Position numbers and translations under genes: made by a program. 61,493 bases of DNA from Rossellomorea vietnamensis NBRC 101237 (GTDB lineage Bacteria; Bacillota; Bacilli; Bacillales; Bacillaceae_B), in the NCBI RefSeq assembly GCF_001591825.1, contig NZ_BCVQ01000023.1, forward strand, positions 1 through 61,493, written 5' to 3'. Shown in pieces: positions 37,139 through 44,364 of this stretch (the first letter of the stretch is position 1; each line of letters starts with the position of its first letter). The notes beneath the pieces were generated by a model. That model had not been told where the DNA came from. It did not search any database and saw only the letters and a program-made list of their open reading frames with translations.

Positions 37139-37326
37139 TTCATGTTGTTTCACTACGGTTGTTTCCACATGTGATAGGCTAATCAGATTTTTCTTGGTTG
37201 GAATTTTGGAAAAAGATGGGTATTTTTATTAAACACCCAACTTAATAAACGACTTTTTGTAAAAATAAAAATTATCGTATTACTTTTCAACTGAAACATT
37301 GAAAATGAAAGTTAATATGATAAAAG

Positions 37327-37641
37327 TTATTTCTTAGGTGCTTTTTGACTTGGTTTTATCCTTAACCTATAGCCAGACTTTATCAAACGATGAAGTTTGT
37401 CCGAAGCTTTCCCATTAATCACAGACACCACATACGAATGATCGACAGGCTCGCCGTTTTGTTGAATCATACCTGCTGCAGTTCCCTTTTTAATGATTTC
37501 TTTCATGCTATTGGTAGTCGCATATTCTTTAATGATCCACGAATCCAGTGAGTTCACTTCGTAAGATTCCACGAGGTCAATATATTCCTGCAGGCGAGTA
37601 ATTTCTTCCTCTGCTTTTTTCACTGTTATTAATTTTACCAC
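37327..37641 (-). CDS. Hypothetical protein, 104 aa
   Basis: GTG start at 37641; GGGAG and GGAAG lie upstream. The first 25 residues are a short coiled coil (AEEEITRLQEYIDLVESY). The remainder (SWIIKEYATTNSMKEIIKK and HSYVVSVINGKASDKLHRLIKSGY) reads like a winged-helix or HTH-type DNA-binding domain with a basic C-terminal tail. It is divergent from the large structured RNA region, so it could regulate it. No family recognised. Confidence 0.55.
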   Translation of the reverse strand: MVKLITVKKAEEEITRLQEYIDLVESYEVNSLDSWIIKEYATTNSMKEIIKKGTAAGMIQQNGEPVDHSYVVSVINGKASDKLHRLIKSGYRLRIKPSQKAPKK

Positions 37642-37687
37642 TTTTCTTCCACTCCCTCATTTTGAGATTCCATTTATAAAGTTAAAT

Positions 37688-37717
37688 TCGACATTCTTAT
37701 TAAACTTCCTATGTAAT
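37688..37717 (+). promoter_or_regulatory. Possible promoter of the large structured RNA
   Basis: TCGACA (37688-37693) and TATGTA (37710-37715, spacer 16) or TGTAAT (37712-37717, spacer 18) form a weak -35/-10 pair just before the first stem of the structured region. Weak, but consistent with plus-strand transcription. Confidence 0.35.
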
Positions 37718-37743
37718 TTTTAATCATTTTCCATTTTGTTGAA

Positions 37744-38338
37744 ATCGTCTGTTTCTCCTAGAGAAACGTCGCCTTGCTTCAGGCATCGAGCCTTCGCAAG
37801 ACGATGGCCTTTGGCTCTGCCTTCATGCCATACGCCCTTCATCTGGCGATTTCTTATCCCCTTATCTGAAGGGCTTCTGAAAGAAACGGACGGTTTTATG
37901 GGGGCATCGAACCCCCATAAAATCGACTGCATATCGCTTACGCATCGATCCAGTTTGCTCTTTTTCTCCCCCTGCTTGTGCAGAGGGGAAAAAATCGCAT
38001 TCGAGTAACGACTTCGGGCATCGAGCCCTTGTCGTCAGGCGTCTGCCCCTTTCGGGTCTTTTCAGACGCCAGGGGGTGAAGTGTTCTTCTCCTTCCTTCG
38101 TTCTCTTCAGTGTAACAACTTCGCTTATGACAGGGGGAAGGGCGGGAGCCAGGGGAAAGAAATCGGTCAAGCCAAGTAGGCTAAGGGACCATAAGAAAGG
38201 AAAGAGCCCTTTCTAACGGTCCCTAAGTCATTGGGCTCTCCTCGATTTCTAACGCCACATCCCGTCAAGCATGGGATGTGGCTACCCCTGGCTGGCAAGC
38301 GCGCTTCTTCGTGAGCGCGCCCTTCCCCCTGTTTGCGC
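37744..38338 (+). ncRNA. Large GC-rich multi-stem structured RNA candidate (about 600 nt)
   Basis: This region is much richer in GC than its surroundings and is packed with complementary arms. Examples: 37744-37750/37799-37805 enclosing 37751-37757/37761-37767; 37834-37841/37867-37874; 37891-37904/37912-37925 (14 bp); 38038-38045/38063-38070; 38253-38262/38272-38281. Nested long-range helices 38131-38144/38318-38331 (14 bp), 38147-38155/38285-38293 and 38158-38165/38243-38250 build a multibranched domain. Stem 37891-37925 has a G-U pair (37893/37923) that is only possible in the plus-strand transcript. The frames here are broken shadow ORFs. It may be an independent RNA or a very long leader of the RadC-like gene. 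I cannot assign it to OLE, GOLLD or ROOL. Confidence 0.65.
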
Positions 38339-38340
38339 GA

Positions 38341-38380
38341 ATTGTTCAGGTCCTTTCAAACGAAAGGAGAGATGAACAAT
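38341..38380 (+). promoter_or_regulatory. Hairpin sequestering the ribosome binding site of the RadC-like gene
   Basis: ATTGTTC (38341-38347) pairs with GAACAAT (38374-38380) and TCCTTTC (38351-38357) with GAAAGGA (38362-38368). The second arm contains the AAAGGAG ribosome site, and the first two bases of the start codon lie in the outer stem. When folded, translation initiation should be blocked. It follows directly on the structured RNA. Confidence 0.65.
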
Positions 38381-38822
38381 GGAAAAAGTATATGAAGTGG
38401 TAAGCATCAAACAAGTGATCAAGGAAGTGGAGGCTACAGACACATTTGTGGTGAGATCGCCACAGGATGCAGCTGATGTCGCGGCACATTTTATCGGCGA
38501 CGAAGATCGTGAGGTACTGTTCGTGATGTGTCTCAATACGAAAAATCGTATCGTGGCGGTGCATCGCTGCCACGTGGGGGGACTGAATGCCAGCATCGTG
38601 ATGCCAAGGGAGGTGTTCAAGTCTGCGATCTTAAACAACAGTGCTTCCATCATTGTCAGCCATCAGCATCCGAGCCAGGACGTGACTCCTTCAAGGGAAG
38701 ACATCGACGTAACCAGGAGACTCGTTGAATGCGGGAGGATCTTAGGCATAGACGTTCTGGATCACGTCATTGTTAATGCGAGCGCTGAATTTTACAGCAT
38801 GAAAGAAAAAGGACACTTATAA
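38379..38822 (+). CDS. RadC-like JAB/MPN domain protein, 147 aa
   Basis: The protein has the JAMM metal-binding signature HQHPSQDVTPSREDID (His95, His97, Ser105, Asp108) and the LFVMCLNTKNRIVAVHRCHVGG strand typical of RadC-type JAB domains, but lacks the N-terminal helix-hairpin-helix part of full-length RadC (about 220 aa). Short RadC-like proteins are common on plasmids and phages; their substrate is unknown. The gene is directly downstream of the structured RNA, and its ribosome site is in a hairpin, so its expression is probably tied to the RNA fold. A terminator follows. Confidence 0.85.
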   Translation: MEKVYEVVSIKQVIKEVEATDTFVVRSPQDAADVAAHFIGDEDREVLFVMCLNTKNRIVAVHRCHVGGLNASIVMPREVFKSAILNNSASIIVSHQHPSQDVTPSREDIDVTRRLVECGRILGIDVLDHVIVNASAEFYSMKEKGHL

Positions 38823-38826
38823 AGGA

Positions 38827-38850
38827 AAGGGGGGCTTCCTCCCTTTTTTT
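38827..38850 (+). terminator. Terminator of the RadC-like gene
   Basis: AAGGGGGG (38827-38834) pairs with CCTCCCTT (38838-38845), including one G-U pair in the plus-strand RNA, and is followed by a T-run to 38850. Confidence 0.7.
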
Positions 38851-38913
38851 GAAGAGATTTCTAAGGCCCCTCTCTTTGTATATAGACTTACATTTATAGA
38901 AAATTTATAAAAC

Positions 38914-38949
38914 ATCATTAACCATAACATATATGTCATGGTTAATGAT
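38914..38949. repeat. AT-rich palindromic site 2 (core AACATATATGT)
   Basis: ATCATTAACCAT (38914-38925) and ATGGTTAATGAT (38938-38949) are perfect 12-bp arms around the core AACATATATGTC. Member of the dispersed site family; lies in the gap after the RadC-like gene. Confidence 0.6.
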
Positions 38950-39014
38950 ATTTACAATAATATTATTTTTGGTCTGAAATAAAAGGGGATTTTCTTCTTT
39001 TGGAAGTCATTCAA

Positions 39015-39061
39015 GTATACAATGTATACAAAGTGTGGCATGGTGTGTATACAAAGTATAC
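39015..39061. promoter_or_regulatory. Two tandem operator-like palindromes (GTATACA-N-GTATAC)
   Basis: GTATACAATGTATAC (39015-39029) and GTATACAAAGTATAC (39047-39061) are near-identical 15-bp dyads whose starts are 32 bp apart, three helical turns. The second ends just before the GGAGGG ribosome site of the next gene. This is typical of autorepression by the HTH-like protein encoded there. Confidence 0.6.
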
Positions 39062-39074
39062 AGGAGGGTAAATC

Positions 39075-39578
39075 ATGAAAAACGCAACTCGTCGAATACT
39101 TGAGACATTCCCTATTCTTAAGGACAAAGTGCACGCTTTTGAAAACAGGCAGCAAGTCCATGAAGCGTTGACGGGATTAGATGATGTGCAAGCAACGTTT
39201 TTACAGTTGGTGTGGTTCTTTGAAGATCCGGAAAATGAGACGTTTAATATGGGCTTGCTGTATCGTCATCTTGATAATGAGTGGCTTGAATTTGCCCTGG
39301 AGTTGATGACGGAATACTTCCGGAGGGATACGTATTTGATCCAGAAACCAACGTATTCCTTGATTCGAGAGGGTGCGGATTATAAAAGCATGAGTCAGTT
39401 TGCCGACTACTTAAGCGAACAAGGGCTTCGGTATGATCGTCAGAAGTTAAATCTATATTTTGAACGAGGGAAGGTCCCACAGCCTGATCTAGTCGTAGGT
39501 GGGATCAAGTATTGGTCCAAGGAGACCGTACAGAACTACGAAGAACAAGAGAAGATTCGAGTGGGTCAGGCACAGTAG
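39075..39578 (+). CDS. Putative HTH regulatory protein, 167 aa
   Basis: ATG at 39075 with GGAGGG upstream. The C-terminal part (MSQFADYLSEQGLRYDRQKL, then GKVPQPDLVVGGIKYWSKET) resembles a MerR/excisionase-type winged helix that reads a helix-turn-helix and a beta wing. The N-terminal 100 residues are helical with no recognised family. Twin dyads directly upstream suggest that it controls its own gene and the two small genes after it. Function inferred from fold and operator layout. Confidence 0.6.
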   Translation: MKNATRRILETFPILKDKVHAFENRQQVHEALTGLDDVQATFLQLVWFFEDPENETFNMGLLYRHLDNEWLEFALELMTEYFRRDTYLIQKPTYSLIREGADYKSMSQFADYLSEQGLRYDRQKLNLYFERGKVPQPDLVVGGIKYWSKETVQNYEEQEKIRVGQAQ

Positions 39579-39631
39579 TAGTAACCACGTATAATGCTAA
39601 GGGGAATTTGGAACGGAACGGAGGATTTACA

Positions 39632-39844
39632 GTGACGCTCTCTGACATCAACAAACGATATAAAGAGATTATGTTTTCGGATGAGTCGCAGCAGGTGAAG
39701 ACAACGAAATTATCCCGTCTCATGACGGAAATGGAAGGGCAGTTTTCGATTCCTATGCTAAGAGACGAAGAGTGGGAAAAAGAAAATCGCAAGGTTATTG
39801 CCCTCTATAGAAAAATTTCTAAAAGTCGTGTGTTAAGTGATTGA
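39632..39844 (+). CDS. Hypothetical protein, 70 aa
   Basis: I chose the GTG at 39632 because GGAGG precedes it by about 7 nt; the longer frame from 39512 would overlap the previous gene. The product is a short, charged, mainly helical protein (SDINKRYKEIMFSDESQQV and MLRDEEWEKENRKVIALYRK). It overlaps the next gene by 8 bp, indicating an operon with the zinc-binding protein. Function unknown. Confidence 0.5.
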   Translation: MTLSDINKRYKEIMFSDESQQVKTTKLSRLMTEMEGQFSIPMLRDEEWEKENRKVIALYRKISKSRVLSD

Positions 39845-40064
39845 TAGCAACAGGAAAGATCAAAATGATTACACTATAAAGGTAGAAGGTGATACATTGC
39901 TTTGTCATTATTGCGGAAAAAATTTCCCGAGTGGTTTTGAAGTGCGTTGGGGAAACAATCATTATTTGAATTACTACTGTATGAAGTGTTTGCCTGAAGT
40001 AGAATCAAACATGAATGGATCTTATCTTTATAAAGGTCATACTGTTAAAACGGTAGAACAATAA
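39837..40064 (+). CDS. Small zinc-finger-like protein, 75 aa
   Basis: GTG start at 39837 overlapping the previous gene. Two CxxC knuckles (LCHYCGK and YCMKCL) are spaced about 24 residues apart as in treble-clef or zinc-ribbon folds, with a conserved-looking WGNNHYLNYY between them. Probably binds zinc and possibly nucleic acid. Last gene of the HTH-led three-gene cluster. Confidence 0.55.
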   Translation: MIDSNRKDQNDYTIKVEGDTLLCHYCGKNFPSGFEVRWGNNHYLNYYCMKCLPEVESNMNGSYLYKGHTVKTVEQ

Positions 40065-40081
40065 TTAAGTGTTTGAAGAGG

Positions 40082-40167
40082 GTATTATATGCTTGTACTA
40101 TCGAAGAAAATAGTGTTTAAAAATATAACAACATTAACAATGACATATGTATTATTGTTAATGTTGT
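40082..40167. repeat. Repeat copy 1 with palindromic site 3
   Basis: The segment begins with TATTATATGCTTGTACTAT and ends with a palindrome: ACAACATTAACAAT (40128-40141) and ATTGTTAATGTTGT (40154-40167) around GACATATGTATT. A close copy of the same arrangement lies at 51661-51758. It is intergenic between the zinc-finger gene and the convergent WHH gene. Confidence 0.65.
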
Positions 40168-40233
40168 CTCTTTGATTGATAAAATATTTAACCTGAATTT
40201 GAGGGTATTTTTGATGTGAGGTCAAACAAACTT

Positions 40234-41130
40234 TTATCGATACTCGCTTCCACCGCCCCAAAGTGTTCGTCCACCTGTGTGACCCGTATCCTGGTGAACA
40301 TCTTCATTTACAAGTTGAAGAACTCCTGGTTCCTCGGAATGGTGCCAAACATATCCCTCTGGGGTTTCATTGTATGAGAGGGCTTCTACATCATTTGCAT
40401 TCAGACCAAGTTTATCAACTAGACTTGGATCTTGTAGGATTGATTGATACAATGTATCATTCGCTATACGGAAATGAGTGTAATCATCTGCTAAATATGC
40501 GTCTTCAGCCAACACCACACTAAAATCAGATTCGAATACAGGAAAGGTACCTTCCACCACTTCACCGTTAGGAAGTTCAATTACCTTCGCTTCAAAAGGT
40601 ACATGGGTATCAGCGTGTTCGAATCCGTTCAAGTGGTCATTCCTTGTTTCAATTCCATCTGCCTCAGCAATATCAACCCCATCTACAAGATCGACGATCC
40701 CTACTGCGAAAGTGGTCACTGCAGCCACTTTCCCTAGATTTTTAAAACCCTCCATCATTTGCTCTTTATTATGGCTTCTGAACCCACTGTAGGCCATTCC
40801 GGTACTCTTCACGGTATACTTAATACTAGAGCCTATCCCCTTTACTGTCCGTCCTGTAGAATCCTTTATGTCATGCCATCCTTGTTGCTTTGAGTGTTCG
40901 TCTTTTTTTACGAGTCCATAGCCAGCTCTAATGGCACCATCCGTGAACTGTCCACCACTTTCAAGAGTTCTTTTTGAAGCATTGATGATACTGAATCCTA
41001 AATCCCCTACATACTTACCTGCATTCTCGTGTTTAGATGAGACAGCTTTACTAATGAGAGTGACTCCCGTTTTAGCCGCCCCTCCTACCAGTACATTGGT
41101 TGTTTTAGCAAGACCTCTGAATATGACCAT
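40234..41130 (-). CDS. WHH-type HNH nuclease-domain protein (toxin-like)
   Basis: Predicted 298 aa, with GAGGGGAAAG upstream of the ATG. The C-terminal 50 residues carry the WHH signature of the HNH/ENDO VII nuclease superfamily: GYVWHH (262-264), GVLQLVNEDVH, and HTGGRTLWGGG. This domain is common as the C-terminal toxin of polymorphic toxins. The N-terminal 200 residues are Gly/Ala/Ser-rich helical sequence with one hydrophobic stretch (VAAVTTFAVGIVDLV) and no recognised delivery domain. It is the last gene of the six-gene chaperone-nuclease operon, 111 bp after the coiled-coil gene. No immunity gene is obvious. Confidence 0.75.
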   Translation of the reverse strand: MVIFRGLAKTTNVLVGGAAKTGVTLISKAVSSKHENAGKYVGDLGFSIINASKRTLESGGQFTDGAIRAGYGLVKKDEHSKQQGWHDIKDSTGRTVKGIGSSIKYTVKSTGMAYSGFRSHNKEQMMEGFKNLGKVAAVTTFAVGIVDLVDGVDIAEADGIETRNDHLNGFEHADTHVPFEAKVIELPNGEVVEGTFPVFESDFSVVLAEDAYLADDYTHFRIANDTLYQSILQDPSLVDKLGLNANDVEALSYNETPEGYVWHHSEEPGVLQLVNEDVHQDTGHTGGRTLWGGGSEYR

Positions 41131-41181
41131 GTTTTACACTTTCCCCTCGTTTCAATTAATAAATTATCAAAGTGAAGAAAT

Positions 41182-41216
41182 GGAGAGGGGGAGGAGTCCC
41201 CGTTCTCCCCTTCTCC
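41182..41216. other. G/C-rich hairpin between the coiled-coil and WHH genes
   Basis: GGAGAGGGGGAG (41182-41193) and CTCCCCTTCTCC (41205-41216) form a 12-bp stem with one non-Watson-Crick pair in the only sizeable gap of the operon. It might reduce or process read-through into the nuclease gene. Confidence 0.4.
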
Positions 41217-41241
41217 AAAAAGATCATTGAGTGAATGAAGG

Positions 41242-42624
41242 TTAATTTCGTGTTGGTTTGTTATCGAATTCAACAAAGTCCTCAATATCCTGTTCATTAA
41301 AGCCAAATAATAAGTCGTCCTCCTTATCAGAACGGCTTTTACCGTTATCACGATTAACCGGCATGCTGTTCAATTTCTCAAATAATTCATTCCGTTCGCT
41401 TTCAACGAAGGCCAAGTCAGCTTCTCTACTGCTCAAAGCTTCCTTTGTCTTCTCGAGTTGTGAGGACAGTTCATTGCTACTCGAGCGCTCCTGCTCAAGA
41501 GTACGCTGCAATTCTTGGATTTGATTCTCTAGAAATCTTGTATTCTCTTCATGAGTATCTTGTATATGAAGAGATGTTTTATTGAACTCTTTTGTGAGTT
41601 CTTTGGTTACTTTTTGAGTGATGGAAGCTGAATCTTTTTCTAAGGTGTTGACTTTTCGCTTTAAAATAGAATTTTCTTGCTCGAATTCCTCTTTTTCTTT
41701 TCGGACTTCCCCTATCAGACCACCCAGGCGGCCCACTTCTTTTTGTTGAAGGTCAAGCTTCGCATTTTGTGAATCCACTGATTTTGCCAGTGCCCGGTTG
41801 TCTTTTGATAACGATTTTATTTTTGAATCTCGTGATTTCAGGGCTGTGGTCAGCTCGTCTACTTGTCGTTGTAGATCTAGGACCTGTTCTTTTTCAGCCT
41901 CATACATCCCTTTATATTCTTCTACCTCCTCTAAGCCTGAAACATGGCTAGAGACACTTAATATCATCTTGGCTGCCATCTTAAGGGTATCTTCTGGTGA
42001 ACGGTTAACCAATGCCTTTTCCTCCAGTTCTTCTTCCAACGTGAATGCTTCCTCAAGTGCAGGCTCATTAATTTCATCCCAATTAATATCAAATTCTTCC
42101 ATTTTGATCCCCGTTTCGCGATAGAAATGTATAACATGATACGGCTCATTCAGCAGGGGTTTGATTAATTCCTTCAATTCTCCATTTTTGTAGAATCTAA
42201 GGGTGTTGATAGCAGCAAATATGGGCATGTCCTCATCTTCCACTAGTTTACTAATTTCTTTCTGCCAGTCTTCCAATGTGAAGTCCACATAATCATCATC
42301 AAAGTAATAATTAATCGTTTTATTCAGGATGTTTTCCCACATATTAGCCAGAAAGTTATAGTAATCATAACTTTCTAATAAGTGGGGGGAAACCAATGCA
42401 ATCAACTCTTTTTGAGTATATTGTTTCATCTTGAGGGATTGGGTAGTGATACCCGATTTTTTAAGCAACTTAGTCTCGTCAGATAAAGAGTATTCAAGTG
42501 CTCCATCACTTTCGCAACTGTGCATTAAAGCAGCATCTAAATAACGGTTCTCTACTCCTTCTACTTCAATGTAAGGAAATCGTTTTAGTTTACTTCCATT
42601 TCTTTTTCTTGTTTTACCAGCCAT
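41242..42624 (-). CDS. Large coiled-coil protein, 460 aa
   Basis: The N-terminal 220 residues are helical and acidic, with no recognised domain (SLSDETKLLKKSGITTQSLK near the start). Roughly residues 230-430 form a long coiled coil with heptads such as ELTTALKSRDSKIKSLSKDN. The C-terminus ends in a short conserved-looking peptide (DLLFGFNEQDIEDFVEF) that could be a docking motif. It lies 12 bp after the HEAT-repeat gene, indicating co-translation and probably a shared complex. Structural or scaffold role inferred. Confidence 0.65.
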   Translation of the reverse strand: MAGKTRKRNGSKLKRFPYIEVEGVENRYLDAALMHSCESDGALEYSLSDETKLLKKSGITTQSLKMKQYTQKELIALVSPHLLESYDYYNFLANMWENILNKTINYYFDDDYVDFTLEDWQKEISKLVEDEDMPIFAAINTLRFYKNGELKELIKPLLNEPYHVIHFYRETGIKMEEFDINWDEINEPALEEAFTLEEELEEKALVNRSPEDTLKMAAKMILSVSSHVSGLEEVEEYKGMYEAEKEQVLDLQRQVDELTTALKSRDSKIKSLSKDNRALAKSVDSQNAKLDLQQKEVGRLGGLIGEVRKEKEEFEQENSILKRKVNTLEKDSASITQKVTKELTKEFNKTSLHIQDTHEENTRFLENQIQELQRTLEQERSSSNELSSQLEKTKEALSSREADLAFVESERNELFEKLNSMPVNRDNGKSRSDKEDDLLFGFNEQDIEDFVEFDNKPTRN

Positions 42625-42636
42625 CTGACATTCCCC

Positions 42637-44352
42637 CTATACTGATTCACGGATTGTTGAGATTCGTCCTTTTTCTTTTCTCATGTTATCAATTATTTGA
42701 TCTAGTTCCCTTACCACGCGAGGATTCGTTTCCTCCTGCTTGGCTTGGTATAGAACATCTTGCGATAAGACCTCACGTTTTTTATTTACGTGTTTTCCGA
42801 TCAGTCGATAGATTTCCAACTTTAATGCAGGGATTGGATTTTGGTTCAGTTTTTTCTGTAGGATCGGTCCAACCTCTCTAGGAAGCATATTCGCGTTTTG
42901 TAAGGCTGATACAAGAAGGATGGCCTTATCATCCGGACATGTGAGCATTTTTTCAGCCATTTTGACAATCAATGTGAATGACATTGTAGGTAAATGCTTT
43001 TGGAGAACATATTGCTCCCCTTCTTCCCCGTGAATCAAAATATCTACAAATTTATTAAACGCTTCCTGATCGCCTAAGCGTACCAAGCAGTTAAGGGCAT
43101 CTAAATAAAGTCGGTTTCTCTTTTCATTCAAATAGGGCTTTACAATGGGAATCAAGCTCTTGTCAGCATCTGAGAGATAGGACAAAGCTCTTAGACATTC
43201 TTGTTTCATCCTGATATCAGGTGTTGTCTGTAATTCTTTTATCAATACCGGTAGGACTGCAAGGTCTCTTGTGTGACTGAGCCCCCGGATGATGCTTACT
43301 CTTTTAGCCGGATACTTTTTAAATGCTTCAACCAGTAAGTTTGTGGAGAAGGGCATTTTCAATGCACCAAGAGTGATGCATATAGGAGTGAGTTTCATAT
43401 CATCGGTTTCTGTTTTTAAAACCTCAGAAAGTACCGGTATTGCATCTTCCTTAAAAGAACGTAGGGCCCTAGTCAAAATAGGACGGACCGATTTCTTTTG
43501 ATTATTTACATATGCATCAAAGACGGGTTTTACTGCTTCGGGACCAAAATCTGAAAAGCGAGGAGCTAGATGGATAGCTTGATCGATTAGGTCATTACGC
43601 TTCCCGTCTAAATTCATGATTAATTGAATGAGAGGATCAACGCTATTAATATCACGAATTTTCAGCAAAGATTCCATCCCTATTGAAAAGAAATCAGGTG
43701 TCGCCATGTGTTTCAGTATGGACGGTACCGCCTCGCTTTCTCGAACGGCCCCAGCACCCATAATGGATAGCGCAATGTGCTGTGAACTGTTGGCTTTTTC
43801 CAAGACAGCTTTCATGATTTTGCGACCCTTATAACTTCTTGCTGTCAGGCGACTTAACAAATGAACAAGTTCATTCTTTCTTGGTTCATCTGAAATGTCG
43901 AACTTCCGGCATTCTCTAAAGATAACCGTAATTGCTTTTTCCCCATATTTTTCCACTTCCTTTGAAGCGTCTCTTCGCATTTGAACATCCTCGTTGTATG
44001 CCATCACTTCCAATGATTTCAGAATCTCCCTGTATTCTCTTTCATCCATATCTTCGTCTAAGTTCTCAAATGAAATGTCCACATAGCCTATTCGTCCAAG
44101 GTAAAGGACTTCTACTAATTTCTCGTTTCCATCTTCTTGTGATGGTCCGGATAACGACGAAAAAAAGTCATCATCTATTCCATCACCCTCCTCTTCTTTT
44201 TCTGCTTGTCTCAGCAATTCTTCTTGAATTTGCTCCTCATCTTCTTTACTAAAAACGTCCTTCTCATATAACAATTCGCTTTTTGGAAGTTCTTTTTTCA
44301 TCTCTGTTAGTTTTTGCAGGATACTTGCCGACATTCGATCTTGTACTGACAT
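42637..44352 (-). CDS. HEAT-repeat protein, 571 aa
   Basis: After an acidic N-terminal 110 residues, the chain is a series of about 35-40-residue helical pairs. These contain motifs such as AVPSILKHMATPDF, AIPVLSEVLKTETDD, AVLPVLIKELQTTPDIRMK and CLRALSYLSDADKSLI, characteristic of HEAT/Armadillo-type solenoids. Such proteins serve as protein-protein interaction scaffolds. It lies 12 bp after the Hsp70 gene in the same operon. A role as adaptor between the Hsp70 and its substrates or the nuclease is inference. Confidence 0.75.
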   Translation of the reverse strand: MSVQDRMSASILQKLTEMKKELPKSELLYEKDVFSKEDEEQIQEELLRQAEKEEEGDGIDDDFFSSLSGPSQEDGNEKLVEVLYLGRIGYVDISFENLDEDMDEREYREILKSLEVMAYNEDVQMRRDASKEVEKYGEKAITVIFRECRKFDISDEPRKNELVHLLSRLTARSYKGRKIMKAVLEKANSSQHIALSIMGAGAVRESEAVPSILKHMATPDFFSIGMESLLKIRDINSVDPLIQLIMNLDGKRNDLIDQAIHLAPRFSDFGPEAVKPVFDAYVNNQKKSVRPILTRALRSFKEDAIPVLSEVLKTETDDMKLTPICITLGALKMPFSTNLLVEAFKKYPAKRVSIIRGLSHTRDLAVLPVLIKELQTTPDIRMKQECLRALSYLSDADKSLIPIVKPYLNEKRNRLYLDALNCLVRLGDQEAFNKFVDILIHGEEGEQYVLQKHLPTMSFTLIVKMAEKMLTCPDDKAILLVSALQNANMLPREVGPILQKKLNQNPIPALKLEIYRLIGKHVNKKREVLSQDVLYQAKQEETNPRVVRELDQIIDNMRKEKGRISTIRESV

Positions 44353-44364
44353 GCTTTCAGCCCC

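Noticed and set aside
37744..38338. CRISPR array reading of the repeated GCATCGA words
   Set aside because: The repeated unit is only about 7-8 nt, lies in loops of different stems and has no regular spacing.
37720..38653. Minus-strand and plus-strand frames of 66-123 codons across the structured RNA region
   Set aside because: Mutually overlapping frames without ribosome sites; Arg/Pro/Phe-rich translations caused by the hairpin arms; the stems explain the sequence better.
38379..38822. Full-length RadC DNA repair gene
   Set aside because: Only the JAB domain is present; the N-terminal helix-hairpin-helix part is missing and no upstream frame extends the gene.
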